64,000 bases of DNA, from positions 1-64,000 of the forward strand of contig JANRJI010000136.1 of assembly GCA_033764055.1 (NCBI GenBank). Direction: 5' to 3'. The notes below the pieces were generated by a model, which saw only the letters and a program-made list of their open reading frames with translations, searched no databases and was not told the DNA's origin. This document shows, piece after piece, positions 17,333 through 26,956 of this stretch (its first letter is position 1; every line of letters starts with the position of its first letter). The position numbers were made by a program, and so were the translations under genes. This DNA is from Ga0077555 sp033764055 (GTDB lineage: Bacteria; Pseudomonadota; Alphaproteobacteria; Rhizobiales; Hyphomicrobiaceae).

Positions 17333-18577
17333 ATGTTCAAGCCGCTTGCTCTTCTGCTCGGGAAGCTCATATCGCACGGCACGCTGGAGGTGCTCACCAG
17401 CGACGGTCGACGGCGCAGGTTCGGTGACGGCAGCCCGCCTCAAGTCGCCATAAGGCTCTCCGACCGGTCCCTCGAGCGCGAGATCGCACTCGATCCCAAC
17501 CTTGCTGTCGGTGAGGCCTATACGACAGGCCGCCTCGAGATGCTCGAGGGACGCATTTACGATCTGATCGAGTTGGTTCTCGAGAACGCCATGCGACGGC
17601 CCATGCCGCGCTGGGTCGGCGCTGCGGACAGGCTTCGCTACCTCACGCGGCGCATCGCTCAATTCAACCCGGCCGGGCGCGCGCGTCGCAATGTCGCCCA
17701 CCACTACGACATCGACGGCGCCGTCTACGACCTCTTCCTCGATGGGCAACGGCAGTATTCCTGCGCCTACTTCCTGCGTCCGGACGAGGATCTGGAGGAG
17801 GCCCAGCGCGCCAAGATCCATCACATCGCCGCCAAGCTGGCGATCACCGAGGGCCAGCGCGTGCTGGATATCGGCTCCGGCTGGGGCGGGCTCGCCTTGA
17901 ACCTGGCCCGGATCAGCGGATGCGAGGTGGATGGCATCACGCTGTCCAGCGAGCAGCTGGCCTACGCGCGAAGCTGGGCAGAGCGTGCCGGGCTGTCCAA
18001 CCGGGTCCGGTTCGATCTGGCCGATTATCGCAGCCTCGATGGCCAGTACGACCGCATCGTCTCGGTTGGCATGTTCGAGCACGTCGGCATCAATCACTAT
18101 GGAGCATTCTTCGACAAGTTGGCTCATCTCCTCGCGGAGGACGGCGTCGCGCTGGTGCACTTCATCGGCCGCACCGACGGGCCAGCCGCCACCAATGCAT
18201 TCATCGCCCGACACATCTTCCCTGGCGGCTACATCCCCGCCTTGTCGGAGGTGCTACCTGCCGTCGAGAGCAGCGGCCTCATGGTCACGGATATCGAGGT
18301 GCTGCGGCTGCACTACGCACTGACACTCAGGCGGTGGCGCGAGCGTTTCCTCGCCCGCCGCGACGAGGCGGCCCGCATCCAGGGCGAGGAATTCTGCCGC
18401 ATGTGGGAGTTCTATCTCGCGGGCTCCGAGGCCGCATTCCGATACCAGAACCTGGTGGTCATGCAGATCCAGCTCACGCACCGTGTCGACACCCTACCGA
18501 TCGTGCGCGATTACATCTCAGCGACCGAGGCCCGCTTCGCCGCCGGCAGCGGCGAGCACATGGTGGCAGCGGAGTAG
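17333..18577 (+). CDS. cfa: Cyclopropane-fatty-acyl-phospholipid synthase family methyltransferase
   Basis: A 414-residue SAM-dependent enzyme expected to add a methylene bridge to unsaturated acyl chains of membrane phospholipids. The N-terminal substrate region includes VGEAYTTGRLEMLEGRIYDL and AHHYDIDGAVYDLFLD. The SAM site is VLDIGSGWGGLALNLAR, followed by GITLSSEQLAYAR and the catalytic region SVGMFEHVGINHYGAFF. YIPALSEVLPAVESSGL and EEFCRMWEFYLAGSEAAF complete the Cfa pattern. It is monocistronic, with a palindrome in its promoter region. Confidence 0.92.
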   Translation: MFKPLALLLGKLISHGTLEVLTSDGRRRRFGDGSPPQVAIRLSDRSLEREIALDPNLAVGEAYTTGRLEMLEGRIYDLIELVLENAMRRPMPRWVGAADRLRYLTRRIAQFNPAGRARRNVAHHYDIDGAVYDLFLDGQRQYSCAYFLRPDEDLEEAQRAKIHHIAAKLAITEGQRVLDIGSGWGGLALNLARISGCEVDGITLSSEQLAYARSWAERAGLSNRVRFDLADYRSLDGQYDRIVSVGMFEHVGINHYGAFFDKLAHLLAEDGVALVHFIGRTDGPAATNAFIARHIFPGGYIPALSEVLPAVESSGLMVTDIEVLRLHYALTLRRWRERFLARRDEAARIQGEEFCRMWEFYLAGSEAAFRYQNLVVMQIQLTHRVDTLPIVRDYISATEARFAAGSGEHMVAAE

Positions 18578-18698
18578 GGCCAGCCGATTCGGACCTGTGG
18601 CAAGTCGATCCGTCCTCTCATGTTGATACCGGGGAGGCTCGCCGGGGAAACATCCGCAAGCCGCATTGCGCGTCGGGGAATCGGCTAATCCACGGCGC

Positions 18699-20210
18699 AT
18701 GCAAAACACGCCGCGATCCAGGGCCTCCGCGCCCGCCGCCCCGACCGAGGATGCACAGGTCTTCCGGTCCGCTCCTCACAACATCGAGGCCGAGCAGGCC
18801 CTGCTCGGCGCCATTCTCGTCAATAACGAGGCGCACGACCGCGTGTCGGGCTTCCTGAAGCCCGAGCACTTCTACGATCCCTTGCACGCCAGCATCTACG
18901 AGACGACGGCCAAATTGATCGGCTCGGGCAAGCAGGCCACGCCGATCACGCTGCGCACGTTCTTCGAGAACGTCGAGCCGATCGACCAGGGACTGACTGT
19001 CCCGCAGTATCTCGGCCGGCTCGCCGTCCATGCGACGACCATCATCAACGCAGTCGAGTACGCGCGTACCATCTATGACCTCGCCATCCGAAGGCAGTTG
19101 ATACTGATCGGCGAGGATATGGTGAACGTCGCCTACGACAGCCCGATCGACACGCCGCCCGAGGCCCAGATCCAGGACGCCGAGACGCGCCTCTTCTCGC
19201 TGGCCGAGACCGGGAAATACGGCCAGGGCTTCCTCTCCTTCGGCGAGGCGCTCACCCACGCCATCGACATGGCCAACAACGCCTTCCAGCGACAGGGCGG
19301 CCTCTCGGGCGTCTCGACGGGCCTGCGTGACCTCGACGCCAAGATGGGCGGGCTGCAGTCGTCCGACCTGATCATCCTCGCCGGCCGTCCGTCGATGGGA
19401 AAGACCTCGCTCGCCACCAACATCGCCTACAACATCGCAAAGGCCCATCGCACCGAGCAGCAGCCGGACGGCACGATAAAGACCTTGGACGGCGGGGTTG
19501 TCGGGTTCTTCTCGCTCGAGATGTCGGCCGAGCAATTGGCGACGCGAATTCTCGCCGAGCAGGCCGAGGTGTCCTCGTCGAAGATCCGACGTGGTGAGAT
19601 CACACACGACGAGTTCAAGCGCCTCGTTCTCGTCTCCCAGGAGATGGCGCGCTGTCCTCTCTATATCGACCAGACCGGCGGCATATCCATCGCCCAGCTC
19701 GCCGCTCGCGCGCGGAAGCTCAAACGCCAGAAGGGGCTCGACGTTCTGGTTGTCGACTACCTCCAGCTGCTGACCGGATCGGCAAAGAGATCGGCCGAGG
19801 GGCGCGTACAAGAGGTGTCGGAAATCACGACGGGCCTGAAGGCGCTGGCCAAGGAGCTGAGCGTGCCGATCATCGCCCTCTCCCAGCTCTCGCGGCAGGT
19901 CGAGAGCCGGGAGGACAAGCGCCCGCAACTCTCGGATCTGCGCGAATCGGGCTCGATCGAGCAGGACGCCGACGTCGTCATGTTCGTGTTTCGCGAGGAG
20001 TACTACGTCGAGCGCGCCAAGCCGTCGGAGGGCACCGCGGAGTTCCAGACCTGGTTCGAGAAGATGAAGATGGTCGAGGGCAAGGCCGAGGTGATCATCG
20101 GCAAGCAGCGTCACGGTCCAGTGGGCACGGTGACGCTCGCCTTCGAGGGCAGCTATACTCGCTTCTCGGACCTCGCGCAGGACCAGTACCTGCCGGAGCG
20201 GTACGAATAG
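18699..20210 (+). CDS. dnaB: Replicative DNA helicase
   Basis: A 503-residue hexameric helicase that unwinds DNA at the replication fork. The N-terminal domain begins at SAPHNIEAEQALLGAILVNN. The Walker A motif is GRPSMGKTSLATNIA, Walker B is LDVLVVDYLQLL, and SQLSRQVESREDKRPQLSDL is motif H4. ATG 18699 lacks a strong ribosome site; TTG 18666 is the alternative and adds 11 residues. No intein interrupts the gene. Confidence 0.96.
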   Translation: MQNTPRSRASAPAAPTEDAQVFRSAPHNIEAEQALLGAILVNNEAHDRVSGFLKPEHFYDPLHASIYETTAKLIGSGKQATPITLRTFFENVEPIDQGLTVPQYLGRLAVHATTIINAVEYARTIYDLAIRRQLILIGEDMVNVAYDSPIDTPPEAQIQDAETRLFSLAETGKYGQGFLSFGEALTHAIDMANNAFQRQGGLSGVSTGLRDLDAKMGGLQSSDLIILAGRPSMGKTSLATNIAYNIAKAHRTEQQPDGTIKTLDGGVVGFFSLEMSAEQLATRILAEQAEVSSSKIRRGEITHDEFKRLVLVSQEMARCPLYIDQTGGISIAQLAARARKLKRQKGLDVLVVDYLQLLTGSAKRSAEGRVQEVSEITTGLKALAKELSVPIIALSQLSRQVESREDKRPQLSDLRESGSIEQDADVVMFVFREEYYVERAKPSEGTAEFQTWFEKMKMVEGKAEVIIGKQRHGPVGTVTLAFEGSYTRFSDLAQDQYLPERYE

Positions 20211-20224
20211 GGGCTGCTGCCGTC

Positions 20225-20644
20225 TCAGGCGGTTCCGAATAGCATCTGGCGGACCTCGTGGCCCGGGATGCGGGTCGACGGGCGGCGGACCTGTATGGGC
20301 GCAGCGGGCGTGGGTTGCGGCTCCGTCGGCAGCGAGCCGAGCGTCGGTCCAGCCTCGTTGGCGAGCGCGAGACCGGCGCCGTCGTCGACGAAGCTGACCC
20401 CGATCGATTTGTCGAGCCTGCGCCGCACCTCGCAAAAGGCGTCGATACCCTTCGCCTCCACCACCAACCTGAACCGGGATGGCGGCTCGACCGCGACCCG
20501 GAACTCGATCAACGCGCCGGAATCGGAGTAATTCCGCACGATGCAGGGCTCTGGCGCCCGGCCCGGCATCCACGCCATGGCATGAATGAAGCTTTCGCGA
20601 CGGCCGAAGGCACGGCGGTCTGGCGGGCTGGAGGCGCGAAGCAT
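20225..20644 (-). CDS. PilZ-domain protein
   Basis: A 139-residue protein. An arginine-rich RRAFGRRESF near residue 10 and NYSDSGALIEF near residue 38 fit the RxxxR and [DN]xSxxG motifs of PilZ, which binds cyclic-di-GMP. The C-terminal 45 residues are a proline-rich tail (GSLPTEPQPTPAAP). It sits alone on the minus strand between dnaB and alr, so the target is unknown. A PilZ-only protein would act as an adaptor that passes c-di-GMP level to a partner. Confidence 0.75.
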   Translation of the reverse strand: MLRASSPPDRRAFGRRESFIHAMAWMPGRAPEPCIVRNYSDSGALIEFRVAVEPPSRFRLVVEAKGIDAFCEVRRRLDKSIGVSFVDDGAGLALANEAGPTLGSLPTEPQPTPAAPIQVRRPSTRIPGHEVRQMLFGTA

Positions 20645-20803
20645 TCAAGTCTCCGATGGCTGGCCGGGTCGGACCGTGTCCGAGGAGCGGCCAGATCGTG
20701 CCCAAAAAGCCTTAACGATCGGTCGATGCCGGAAGCCGATGCCACGCGGTTATGGGCTGTCCGCGCGAGGTGGTATGGTTCCTGGGACAAGGAGACCGGC
20801 ATC

Positions 20804-21940
20804 GTGATTCGCGACTCTCACGCCATTCCTCCCGACGCGCGCGCCGTGCTCACGATCAATCTGGATGCACTGCGCGCCAACTGGGCGGCCCTCAATCGGG
20901 CATCGGGCAAGGCCGAGTGCGCCGGCGTGATCAAGGCGGACGCCTACGGCCTCGGACTTGAGCAGATTGCCGGCGCCCTCGTCGCCGAAGGGTGCGCGAC
21001 CATCTTCGTCGCGACCTTGACCGAGGCTCGCGCGGTACGGCTCGCGCATCCCGGCGTCACCATCTACGTGCTCGATGGGCTGCTGCCGGGAGCGGCCGCC
21101 CATTACGCGGGCTTCGATCTCCGGCCATGCCTCTCGAGCCTGGCCGAGGCTCGCGAATGGGCAGCCTGGTGCGACGCCACGGGACGCAAGTTGCGGGCCG
21201 CACTGCATCTCGACACGGGCATGAACCGCCTCGGCCTGCCCGCCGACGAGGTGTCCATTCTGTCCGGATCCGAGCGCGACCTGCTCGCACGGTTCGAGAT
21301 TTCGCTCGTCATGAGCCATCTCGCCTGCGCCGACATTCCGGGCCACCCGATGAACGCAGAGCAGCTCGCCCGCTTCGAGGTGCTGCGCGCCTCCCTGCCG
21401 CCGGCCCCCGCCAGCCTGGCCAACTCCGGTGGCGTCTTCATAGGACCCGCCTACCACTTCGATCTGGTGCGCCCGGGGATCGCTCTCTATGGCGGCCGCG
21501 CGTTCGAGGGTGAGCCCAACCCCATGCGCTGGGTCGTCAGGCTGCAGGCCCGCATCCTGCAGGTGCGCGAGGTGCCGGCAGATGCACCTGTCGGCTATGG
21601 CGCCTCCTTCCGGACCGAGCGGCCATCCCGGATCGCCACGGTCGCCTGTGGCTACGCGGACGGCTTCCTGCGGGCGCTCTCCGGCCCATCGGGTCGCCCT
21701 GGCCCTGTCGGTTTCGTCGGCGATCATCCCGTGCCGGTGGTCGGCAGGGTGTCCATGGATCTCCTCACCGTCGACGTCACGGATGCGCCGGAGCGTCTGG
21801 CCGCACGGGGCGGCTGGGTCGAGGTGCTGGGCGCGCGCACCACGATCGACGACCTGACAGACCGTGCAGGGACCATCGGCTACGAGCTCCTCACCCGCCT
21901 CGGCCGGCGGGTGCATCGCGTTTACCAGAGCGGAGGCTGA
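20804..21940 (+). CDS. alr: Alanine racemase
   Basis: A 378-residue PLP enzyme that supplies D-alanine for peptidoglycan. The PLP lysine is about Lys44 in CAGVIKADAYGLG. Other motifs are LHLDTGMNRLGL, MSHLACAD, NSGGVF, VRPGIALYGG and PVVGRVSMDLLTVDVT. GTG 20804 is preferred because ACAAGGAG lies about nine bases upstream; the frame is open far upstream but without similarity. The radA start follows the stop by three bases. Confidence 0.93.
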   Translation: MIRDSHAIPPDARAVLTINLDALRANWAALNRASGKAECAGVIKADAYGLGLEQIAGALVAEGCATIFVATLTEARAVRLAHPGVTIYVLDGLLPGAAAHYAGFDLRPCLSSLAEAREWAAWCDATGRKLRAALHLDTGMNRLGLPADEVSILSGSERDLLARFEISLVMSHLACADIPGHPMNAEQLARFEVLRASLPPAPASLANSGGVFIGPAYHFDLVRPGIALYGGRAFEGEPNPMRWVVRLQARILQVREVPADAPVGYGASFRTERPSRIATVACGYADGFLRALSGPSGRPGPVGFVGDHPVPVVGRVSMDLLTVDVTDAPERLAARGGWVEVLGARTTIDDLTDRAGTIGYELLTRLGRRVHRVYQSGG

Positions 21941-21943
21941 CCG

Positions 21944-23320
21944 ATGGCCAAGCCTGCCCGTTCCTCGTTCGTTTGCCAGAACTGCGGCGGCGTCTCCAAC
22001 CGGTGGGTCGGCAAGTGCCCGTCTTGCGGTGAGTGGAACACCCTGGTCGAGGAGACCGACGCTGGCCCGCCACCAGGCTCCGGGGTCTCGCGGCAGTCGC
22101 GCGGACGGGTGGTGACACTCGAGACGCTGGCGACTCGCGGCGAGGCCCCGCCTCGCATTCCGACAGGTCTCGCTGAGCTCGACCGCGTCACCGGCGGCGG
22201 CATCGTTCCCGGTTCGGCCCTGCTCATCGGCGGCGAGCCTGGCATCGGCAAGTCGACGCTGCTCCTCCAGCTCTGCGCCGCGCTGGCCACCGCCGGCCGC
22301 CATACGCTCTACTTCTCGGGTGAGGAAGCCGCGGCCCAGGTACGGCTCCGGGCCGAGCGGCTGGGACTGTCGTCGGCGCCCGTGATGCTGGCGAGCGAGA
22401 CCAATCTGGCGAACATTCTGGCGACTCTCGGCGACGGCAAGCGCGCCGACCTCGTCGTCGTCGATTCGATCCAGACTCTCTGGGCGGACGCCCTGGAAGC
22501 CGCCCCGGGGACGGTCAGCCAGGTGCGGGCGGCCACCCAGTCGCTGATTCGATATGCCAAGCAGTCCGGTGCCGCCCTGCTGCTGGTCGGCCACGTCACG
22601 AAGGACGGCCAGATCGCAGGCCCCAAGGTGATCGAGCACATGGTCGACACCGTCCTGTCGTTCGAGGGCGACCGCGGCCATCCGTTCCGCATCCTGAGGG
22701 CCACCAAGAACCGCTTCGGCGCAACCGACGAGATCGGTGTCTTCGAGATGGCCGCAGGCGGCTTGAAGGAGGTTGCCAACCCGTCCGAGCTGTTTCTTGG
22801 CGATCGCGACGCTGGCGCCCCTGGAGCCGCCGTTTTCGCCGGCATCGAGGGGACCCGGCCCCTCTTGGTGGAGATTCAGGCCCTGGTCGCGCCGTCGGCC
22901 CTCGGCACCCCTCGGCGTGCCGTCGTCGGCTGGGACGCCAACCGCCTATCGATGGTGCTCGCCGTGCTCGACGCCCGATGCGGCATCAGTCTCGCCCAGC
23001 ACGACGTCTATCTCAACGTCGCTGGCGGCATGCGCATCACGGAGCCAGCTGCAGATCTCGCGGCTGCGGCAGCGCTACTGTCGTCGCTGGCCGGCGCACC
23101 GTTGCCCTCGGACCACGTTTATTTCGGAGAGATCAGCCTGTCGGGCGCGGTCAGGGCGTCGACCCATATGACCAACCGCTTGAAGGAGGCACAGAAGCTC
23201 GGCTTCAAGCGGGCTGTCGTTCCAGCTGCGGGCGAGATCGACACGTCTGCAGCACGCATCTCGCTCGATCGCATCGGTCACCTCAAGGAGCTTGCCGACG
23301 CCATCGGGCCATGCCACTGA
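21944..23320 (+). CDS. radA: DNA repair protein RadA
   Basis: A 458-residue RecA-like protein that aids branch migration in recombination. A four-cysteine zinc finger (CQNCGG and CPSCGEW) lies at residues 11-31. Walker A is GGEPGIGKSTL, the RadA-specific motif is KNRFGATDEIGVF, and a Lon-like domain forms the C-terminus (VYLNVAGGMRITEPAADLA). It is cotranscribed with alr and followed by cvpA, a common alphaproteobacterial order. Confidence 0.96.
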   Translation: MAKPARSSFVCQNCGGVSNRWVGKCPSCGEWNTLVEETDAGPPPGSGVSRQSRGRVVTLETLATRGEAPPRIPTGLAELDRVTGGGIVPGSALLIGGEPGIGKSTLLLQLCAALATAGRHTLYFSGEEAAAQVRLRAERLGLSSAPVMLASETNLANILATLGDGKRADLVVVDSIQTLWADALEAAPGTVSQVRAATQSLIRYAKQSGAALLLVGHVTKDGQIAGPKVIEHMVDTVLSFEGDRGHPFRILRATKNRFGATDEIGVFEMAAGGLKEVANPSELFLGDRDAGAPGAAVFAGIEGTRPLLVEIQALVAPSALGTPRRAVVGWDANRLSMVLAVLDARCGISLAQHDVYLNVAGGMRITEPAADLAAAAALLSSLAGAPLPSDHVYFGEISLSGAVRASTHMTNRLKEAQKLGFKRAVVPAAGEIDTSAARISLDRIGHLKELADAIGPCH

Positions 23321-23353
23321 AACGCCGCGCACTGCTGTAAGATCACCGGCGTT
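23321..23353 (+). terminator. Hairpin between radA and cvpA
   Basis: AACGCCG and CGGCGTT are seven-base arms with a 19-base loop, directly after the radA stop and followed by T then GACGC. The long loop makes it a weak terminator candidate; it may only reduce readthrough into cvpA. Confidence 0.35.
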
Positions 23354-23386
23354 TGACGCTCACAGCCAGACGAAGGATCGACCCGC

Positions 23387-24055
23387 ATGCTCGGGCCCCT
23401 TACCTATCTCGACGCCGCACTCGTTGCAGTGGCGATTCTCTCGGGGCTGCTCGCCATGTATCGCGGGTTCACGCGCGAGGTGCTCTCGATCCTGTCCTGG
23501 GTGGCAGCCCTGGCTGCGGTGCTCTACTTCGTCCTCTTCCACAAGCCCGCCGCCGAGGAGCTGGCCCGGCAGTATCTGGCCGGCATGGACGCCAAACAGG
23601 GCACGACGATCATCCAGATCGGCCTGGGCGCCGTCATCTTCCTCATTGTCCTCGTCGTCGTCCATCTGATCACGGCACGGATCTCCGATGCCATTCTGGA
23701 CAGCCGCATCGGCATGGTCGATCGGGTGCTGGGCTTCGTGTTCGGCGCGGTGCGCGGCTTCGTGCTGATCGTCATCCCATTCATGTTCTACGAATCGTTC
23801 TACCCGGAGCCCGGCAACCAGGTCGACTGGGTGCGTCAGTCGAAATCCCTGCCCTACATCCGGAGCACCGGCAACGCCTTCAGGACCATCCTCGTGAGAG
23901 TGGTGCCTTCATCGCTGACGGACCCGAAAGCCGGCGAGCAGCAGGGCGCCGTTCCGGCGCCCCGCGTCACCGCGACCGTCGCTCTCGGGACAAGGCGGGA
24001 TGGCATCCATCATGGTTTCGTCATATATGGCTCGCGGAGCCCCCTGCGCATCTGA
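23387..24055 (+). CDS. cvpA: CvpA family membrane protein
   Basis: A 222-residue inner-membrane protein with four hydrophobic helices, from LDAALVAVAILSGLLAMYRG to VLGFVFGAVRGFVLIVIPFM. RGFTREVLSILSW and DRVLGFVFGAVRGF are family motifs. CvpA is needed for colicin V production in E. coli and for envelope stress tolerance in others; the mechanism is unclear. It sits just before purF, as in E. coli, although no link to purine synthesis is proven. Confidence 0.93.
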   Translation: MLGPLTYLDAALVAVAILSGLLAMYRGFTREVLSILSWVAALAAVLYFVLFHKPAAEELARQYLAGMDAKQGTTIIQIGLGAVIFLIVLVVVHLITARISDAILDSRIGMVDRVLGFVFGAVRGFVLIVIPFMFYESFYPEPGNQVDWVRQSKSLPYIRSTGNAFRTILVRVVPSSLTDPKAGEQQGAVPAPRVTATVALGTRRDGIHHGFVIYGSRSPLRI

Positions 24056-24113
24056 ATGCGGCAGCCAGGAGGCAGCTGACGGCGCTAGAACCAGTAGCGG
24101 TGGAGCGAGTGCG

Positions 24114-25634
24114 ATGGCGGCAGCCGGCGGATCGTTGGACCTGAGCTACACTGGCGACGACCGCCTCCGCGAGGAGTGCGGCGTATTTGGCATCTTCGGC
24201 CATGACGACGCGGCGGCCATCACGGCGCTGGGCCTGCACGCTCTTCAGCACCGCGGCCAGGAGGGCTGCGGCATCGTCAGCTACGACGGCAAGCGGTTCA
24301 ACCAGGAGCGGCGGCTCGGTCTCGTAGGCGACAATTTCTCCCGCTCCGACGTCATCGAGCGGCTCACGGGGCGCATGGCTCTGGGCCACAATCGCTATTC
24401 GACCACCGGCGATGTGGTGTTGCGCAACGTGCAGCCGCTGTTCGCCGACCTCGACCAGGGCGGCTTTGCCGTTGCGCACAACGGCAACCTGACGAACGCC
24501 CTCACCATTCGCGACGAGTTGATCCGTTCGGGCGCCATCTGCCAGTCGACCTCGGATACCGAGGTGATCCTCCACCTCATTTCCCGCTCGAAAAAGCGCC
24601 GGATCGTCGAGCGCTTCATCGATGCGCTGCTCCAGATCGAAGGTGCCTACGCGTTGGCCTGCCTGACCAACGACATGCTGATCGGTGCCCGCGACCCCAT
24701 CGGCATCCGCCCTCTGGTGCTCGGCCGCCTCGGCGCCGCATACGTGCTCGCCTCGGAGACCTGTGCCCTCGACATCGTCGGCGCCGAGCTCATTCGCGAG
24801 ATCGACAACGGCGAGGTCGTCGTCATCACCGACAGGGGGGTCGAAAGCCACCGACCCTTCCCGCGGCGGCCCGCACGACCCTGCGTCTTCGAGTACGTGT
24901 ACTTCGCTCGGCCCGACAGCGTCATCGGCGGCCGCAGCGTCTACGATATGCGCAAGCAGATGGGCGCCGAGCTGGCGGCAGAGTCGCCGGCGGACGCTGA
25001 CTTCGTAGTGCCGATCCCCGATTCTGGGGTCCCCGCCGCGATCGGCTTCGCACAGGCCGCAGGCATCCCATTCGAGCTCGGCATCATCCGCAACCATTAC
25101 GTCGGACGCACGTTCATCGAGCCGGAGCAAAAGATCCGCCAGCTCGGCGTCAAGCTCAAGCATTCGGCCAATCCTGGCGTCATCCGCGGCGCGCGCATCG
25201 TGCTGCTCGACGACAGCATCGTGCGCGGCACGACCTCCCGCAAGATCGTCGCCATGCTGAAGGAGGCTGGCGCCCGGGCGGTGCACATGCGCATCTCGAG
25301 TCCTCCGATTCGGCATCCAGACTTCTATGGCATCGATACGCCCCGCACGAAGGAGCTGCTGGCCGCCAACAACACCATCGAGGAGATGCGCGCCCACATG
25401 GGGGCCGACAGCCTGGCGTTCCTCTCCGTAGACGGGCTCTATCGGGCCATGGGCCAGCAGGCGCGGAACAACCACAGCCCGCAATTCACCGACCATTGCT
25501 TCACGGGCGACTACCCGACGCGGCTCGTCGATCAAGAAGGGCTGGGCCCGCGCCAACTCTCGCTTCTCGTCGAGGGCAAAAGCCAGGACAGCGAGAGCCG
25601 CCGCGATCGCGTCAAGACCGGCGAGACCGTCTGA
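24114..25634 (+). CDS. purF: Amidophosphoribosyltransferase
   Basis: A 506-residue enzyme that makes phosphoribosylamine from PRPP and glutamine, the first step of purine synthesis. The catalytic cysteine follows a short propeptide in DRLREECGVFGIFG and must be exposed by self-cleavage. HALQHRGQEGCGIVS and GHNRYSTTG belong to the glutaminase domain; VLLDDSIVRGTTSRK is the PRPP loop. ATG 24114 lies after the cvpA stop with GGAGCGAG upstream; earlier in-frame starts would overlap cvpA. Confidence 0.95.
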   Translation: MAAAGGSLDLSYTGDDRLREECGVFGIFGHDDAAAITALGLHALQHRGQEGCGIVSYDGKRFNQERRLGLVGDNFSRSDVIERLTGRMALGHNRYSTTGDVVLRNVQPLFADLDQGGFAVAHNGNLTNALTIRDELIRSGAICQSTSDTEVILHLISRSKKRRIVERFIDALLQIEGAYALACLTNDMLIGARDPIGIRPLVLGRLGAAYVLASETCALDIVGAELIREIDNGEVVVITDRGVESHRPFPRRPARPCVFEYVYFARPDSVIGGRSVYDMRKQMGAELAAESPADADFVVPIPDSGVPAAIGFAQAAGIPFELGIIRNHYVGRTFIEPEQKIRQLGVKLKHSANPGVIRGARIVLLDDSIVRGTTSRKIVAMLKEAGARAVHMRISSPPIRHPDFYGIDTPRTKELLAANNTIEEMRAHMGADSLAFLSVDGLYRAMGQQARNNHSPQFTDHCFTGDYPTRLVDQEGLGPRQLSLLVEGKSQDSESRRDRVKTGETV

Positions 25635-25824
25635 GCCTGCATCTCCAGTCACTCCGCCCGTCGGGGGCCAGGGGCGTCGACTTCGACAGCGCCTGCCCGC
25701 CGTCGTCTCAGGGCGATGCGACACAGCAGCTGGCTGCGCGCCTGTCGGGATCCGCAGCTATCGCCGGCTGTGGCTCAATTCGGTACCGCCTCGCATTGCA
25801 GCACCCTCCCGAATCGAGGCAAGA

Positions 25825-25841
25825 CCTTTGTCAACGCAAGG
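25825..25841 (+). promoter_or_regulatory. Possible operator before the MarR-family gene
   Basis: CCTTTGTCAACGCAAGG has CCTT/AAGG outer arms and contains TTGTCAA, similar to the TTG-CAA palindromes bound by MarR proteins. It lies 22 bases before the MarR start and could serve autoregulation. The evidence is weak. Confidence 0.3.
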
Positions 25842-25863
25842 GGCCTTCCGGGGGAGACATCAC

Positions 25864-26346
25864 ATGAACATCATGACACCACCGCCGATGCGGGCCGCCC
25901 AGCCGGAGCTCGGCGCGATAGCCACCACCACCGCGGAAACCTGCATCGCAACACGCGTACGCCAGCTGAGCCGGATCGTGACCCGGGTCTACGACGACGC
26001 ACTGCGCCCGCACAAGATCACGGCAAGCCAGTTCACCCTGCTGACGCAACTGGCCCAAACCGATGGCATCACAGCCGCCGAGATCGGATTGGGTCTGGAC
26101 ATCGAGAAGTCGACGCTGTCGCGCAACCTCAAGCGCCTCCTGGCCCTCGGTCACATCGAGATGGACCCACCGGCCGGGCGGCGTGGACGCGGCTTGCATC
26201 TTACACCACGCGGCAAGGCGGTGATCCGCGAGGCCTATCCGCTCTGGCTCGAGGCGCAGCGGCGGTCGACCGAGACGATGGGAGCGGAAGCTCGCTCCCT
26301 CCTGGATGGTCTTCTGTCCAATGCGGAGAAGCTCGCCGCTCCCTGA
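25864..26346 (+). CDS. MarR family transcriptional regulator
   Basis: A 160-residue winged-helix DNA-binding protein. The helix-turn-helix region is ITAAEIGLGLDIEKSTLSRN, followed by LKRLLALGHIE and the wing PPAGRRGRGLHLTPRGKAVI. ATG 25864 follows GGGGGAGACATCAC. MarR proteins usually repress a nearby gene and release DNA on binding an aromatic or oxidised ligand; neither target nor ligand is visible here. pncC lies downstream. Confidence 0.88.
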   Translation: MNIMTPPPMRAAQPELGAIATTTAETCIATRVRQLSRIVTRVYDDALRPHKITASQFTLLTQLAQTDGITAAEIGLGLDIEKSTLSRNLKRLLALGHIEMDPPAGRRGRGLHLTPRGKAVIREAYPLWLEAQRRSTETMGAEARSLLDGLLSNAEKLAAP

Positions 26347-26413
26347 CCGCGGTCAAATTGTTGCCTCCCCGTCTCACGTCCAGCTAGGTTGCGCCAGCGG
26401 GCCGTGGCGACGG

Positions 26414-26929
26414 ATGGAAGCAATGTTTCCGGATCATCTCAGGACGGACGCCGAGCAGCTCCTGGCGATGTTGCGGCAGCGGGGGCTGTCGCTCGCCACC
26501 GCTGAGAGTTGCACAGGCGGCCTGATTGCAGCCTTGATCACGGACATACCTGGGTCGTCGGACGTCTTCGATCGAGGTTTCGTCACTTACTCCAACGATG
26601 CCAAGACCGATATGCTCGGGGTTCGCAGCGAGGTGCTGACGAGTCATGGCGCCGTCAGTCGGGAGGCTGCCCTGGCGATGGCAGAGGGGGCGCTGCTCCA
26701 CTCGATCAGTCAAATAGCGATCGCGGTCACCGGCTTGGCCGGTCCGGGTGGCGGCACCCGGGAGAAGCCGGTGGGTCTCGTTCACTTGGCCGCTGCACGC
26801 ATCGGCTCGCTACCACAACACCGGGAGTATCGGTTCGGCCCCCTTTCGCGAGAGGCGATCCGGATACAGGCGGTGGAAGTGGCTCTGGCTTTGATCCGCT
26901 GTGCCGCAGATGCGCCGGCGTGCGAATGA
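26414..26929 (+). CDS. pncC: Nicotinamide-nucleotide amidohydrolase (CinA C-terminal family)
   Basis: A 171-residue single-domain protein matching the CinA C-terminal family, which deamidates NMN in NAD recycling. Motifs are SLATAESCTGGLIAALI, GFVTYSNDAKTDMLGV and AVTGLAGPGGGTREKPVG. The catalytic serine is that in AESCTGG. ATG 26414 and ATG 26423 are both possible starts with weak ribosome sites. The CinA N-terminal molybdopterin-like domain is absent, so this is the short PncC form. Confidence 0.88.
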   Translation: MEAMFPDHLRTDAEQLLAMLRQRGLSLATAESCTGGLIAALITDIPGSSDVFDRGFVTYSNDAKTDMLGVRSEVLTSHGAVSREAALAMAEGALLHSISQIAIAVTGLAGPGGGTREKPVGLVHLAAARIGSLPQHREYRFGPLSREAIRIQAVEVALALIRCAADAPACE

Positions 26930-26956
26930 CGCTGCCGCGGCCCGCGCGCTGTCTGC

